In this document: one piece after another, positions 5,705-6,283 of the stretch
Numbering within the stretch: position 1 is the stretch's first letter
Layout: the number at the start of each line of letters is the position of its first letter
DNA from: an uncultured bacterium
Lineage (GTDB): Bacteria > Patescibacteriota > Saccharimonadia > Saccharimonadales > Saccharimonadaceae
Direction of reading: 5' to 3'
Length of the DNA: 6,283 nucleotides
NCBI GenBank assembly: GCA_938045655.1
Contig: CALIMO010000057.1
Coordinates: forward strand, 1 to 6,283
Program-made: the position numbers and the translations under genes
The notes under the pieces: model-generated
Told to the model about the DNA's origin: nothing
Database searches by the model: none
Seen by the model: only the letters and a program-made list of their open reading frames with translations

Positions 5705-6283
5705 ATGAACAATTCCGACAAAAGTTTATACCAAATTCCATATTTTCCAGAAGCTCAGAAAGAGCCAGATTTCAAAAAACCAAAAATCCAGATTGCTTAT
5801 GATATGCCACAACAAATGCCTTTAAAATCTATTCAACAGGTTAAAAAGCCCGCATTTCAGCCAATATTAAAAAATAATCAAATTGATATTTTTGGTGAAA
5901 TGTTTGCAAAGAGCGCTCAAATTTTACAATTTCGAAATATCGCCGAAGAAGAAATTCGTCTTTCGCACTTAAAATATACTAGAAAATCTTTTTTGAAAAA
6001 TTCAAAAAAACACGAGAGTAATCAACTCTATTATAAATATCTTTTTGCGAAATTCAAGAAAAATCCGCAAGATATTTCGCGAGCGTTAATTAATCTTGAG
6101 AGCAAAGTTGGCGCACAAATTTTTAGGCCAACAACGAACGGCATTCGGCGAGAGTTTTTCGTGCTTGACCATAATTCTTGGATTTATCATGAAGAATGGA
6201 TTGACGGCAAGCGAAAAGTTCACCAAAATACAACCAGATATGAGCTTCGAAAAGACCAAGTGATTAAAATTGAAGCTGGGCCA
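5705..6283 (+). CDS. Unrecognised protein, N-terminal 193 residues (3' truncated)
   Basis: I do not recognise this family. The frame runs from ATG at 5705 with no stop to the window edge, and the strong promoter and AGGG upstream support the start. Residues 1 to about 58 are rich in Pro, Gln, Lys and Phe/Tyr (YQIPYFPEAQ, PKIQIAYDMPQQMP) and look disordered. Residues about 60-135 are charged and probably helical (GEMFAKSAQILQF, IAEEEIRLSHLKYTRKSF), with many lysines. Residues about 136-193 look like a compact beta-rich domain with an aromatic core, FFVLDHNSWIYHEEW (151-165), followed by KRKVHQNTTRYELR. There is no signal peptide, membrane segment or catalytic motif I can name, so it is probably cytoplasmic. 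Codon use matches its neighbours. It may be a lineage-specific protein, perhaps binding nucleic acid given its basic content, but that is a guess. Confidence 0.8.
   Translation, partial: MNNSDKSLYQIPYFPEAQKEPDFKKPKIQIAYDMPQQMPLKSIQQVKKPAFQPILKNNQIDIFGEMFAKSAQILQFRNIAEEEIRLSHLKYTRKSFLKNSKKHESNQLYYKYLFAKFKKNPQDISRALINLESKVGAQIFRPTTNGIRREFFVLDHNSWIYHEEWIDGKRKVHQNTTRYELRKDQVIKIEAGP

Noticed and set aside
1..6283. Alternative genetic code (TGA as glycine, code 25, as in Gracilibacteria)
   Set aside because: No in-frame TGA occurs in any of the six genes, and all are intact with the standard code.

Overview
The window is AT-rich, densely coded on the + strand only, and reads as chromosomal DNA of a small-genome bacterium. 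The most likely source is a candidate-phyla-radiation lineage close to Saccharibacteria (TM7). That assignment is inferred from AT-rich codon use, tightly packed genes, the style of the proteins (for example the RsmA motif LGQHWL) and a secreted RpfB-like protein. No rRNA or marker tree was available. The standard bacterial code fits: no in-frame TGA occurs in any gene, and the five visible stop codons are TAA or TAG.

Layout: (1) positions 1-1092 hold the 3' part of a PcrA/UvrD-type helicase gene, whose 5' end lies outside the window. (2) A near-consensus sigma-70-type promoter starts 3 bases after that stop. It drives a secreted RpfB/YabE-like cell-wall hydrolase (1135-2328), whose stop codon overlaps the GTG start of rsmA/ksgA (2328-3215), so these two form a coupled operon. 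(3) An extended -10 promoter sits 9 bases before the metG start (3290-4810, methionyl-tRNA synthetase). After metG come a 10-bp hairpin and then tatD (4859-5641), which has its own strong Shine-Dalgarno but no visible promoter. (4) A third promoter (5653-5681), overlapped by a perfect 9-8-9 inverted repeat, precedes an unrecognised gene starting at 5705 that runs off the right edge.

How the genes fit together: helicase repair, 16S rRNA dimethylation, methionine charging and a TatD nuclease are housekeeping functions. The RpfB-like protein is the exported cell-wall function. The set RpfB/YabE-like, rsmA, metG, tatD matches the conserved metG-tatD-rpfB(yabE)-ksgA neighbourhood of Actinobacteria and Firmicutes, but in permuted order.

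Three things stand out: probable leaderless or near-leaderless expression of the two operon-leading genes, about tenfold excess of the palindrome TTCGAA across the window, and the unknown, apparently regulated gene at the right edge. I see no mobile element, CRISPR array, tRNA or rRNA. The longest gap without a gene is 74 bases.
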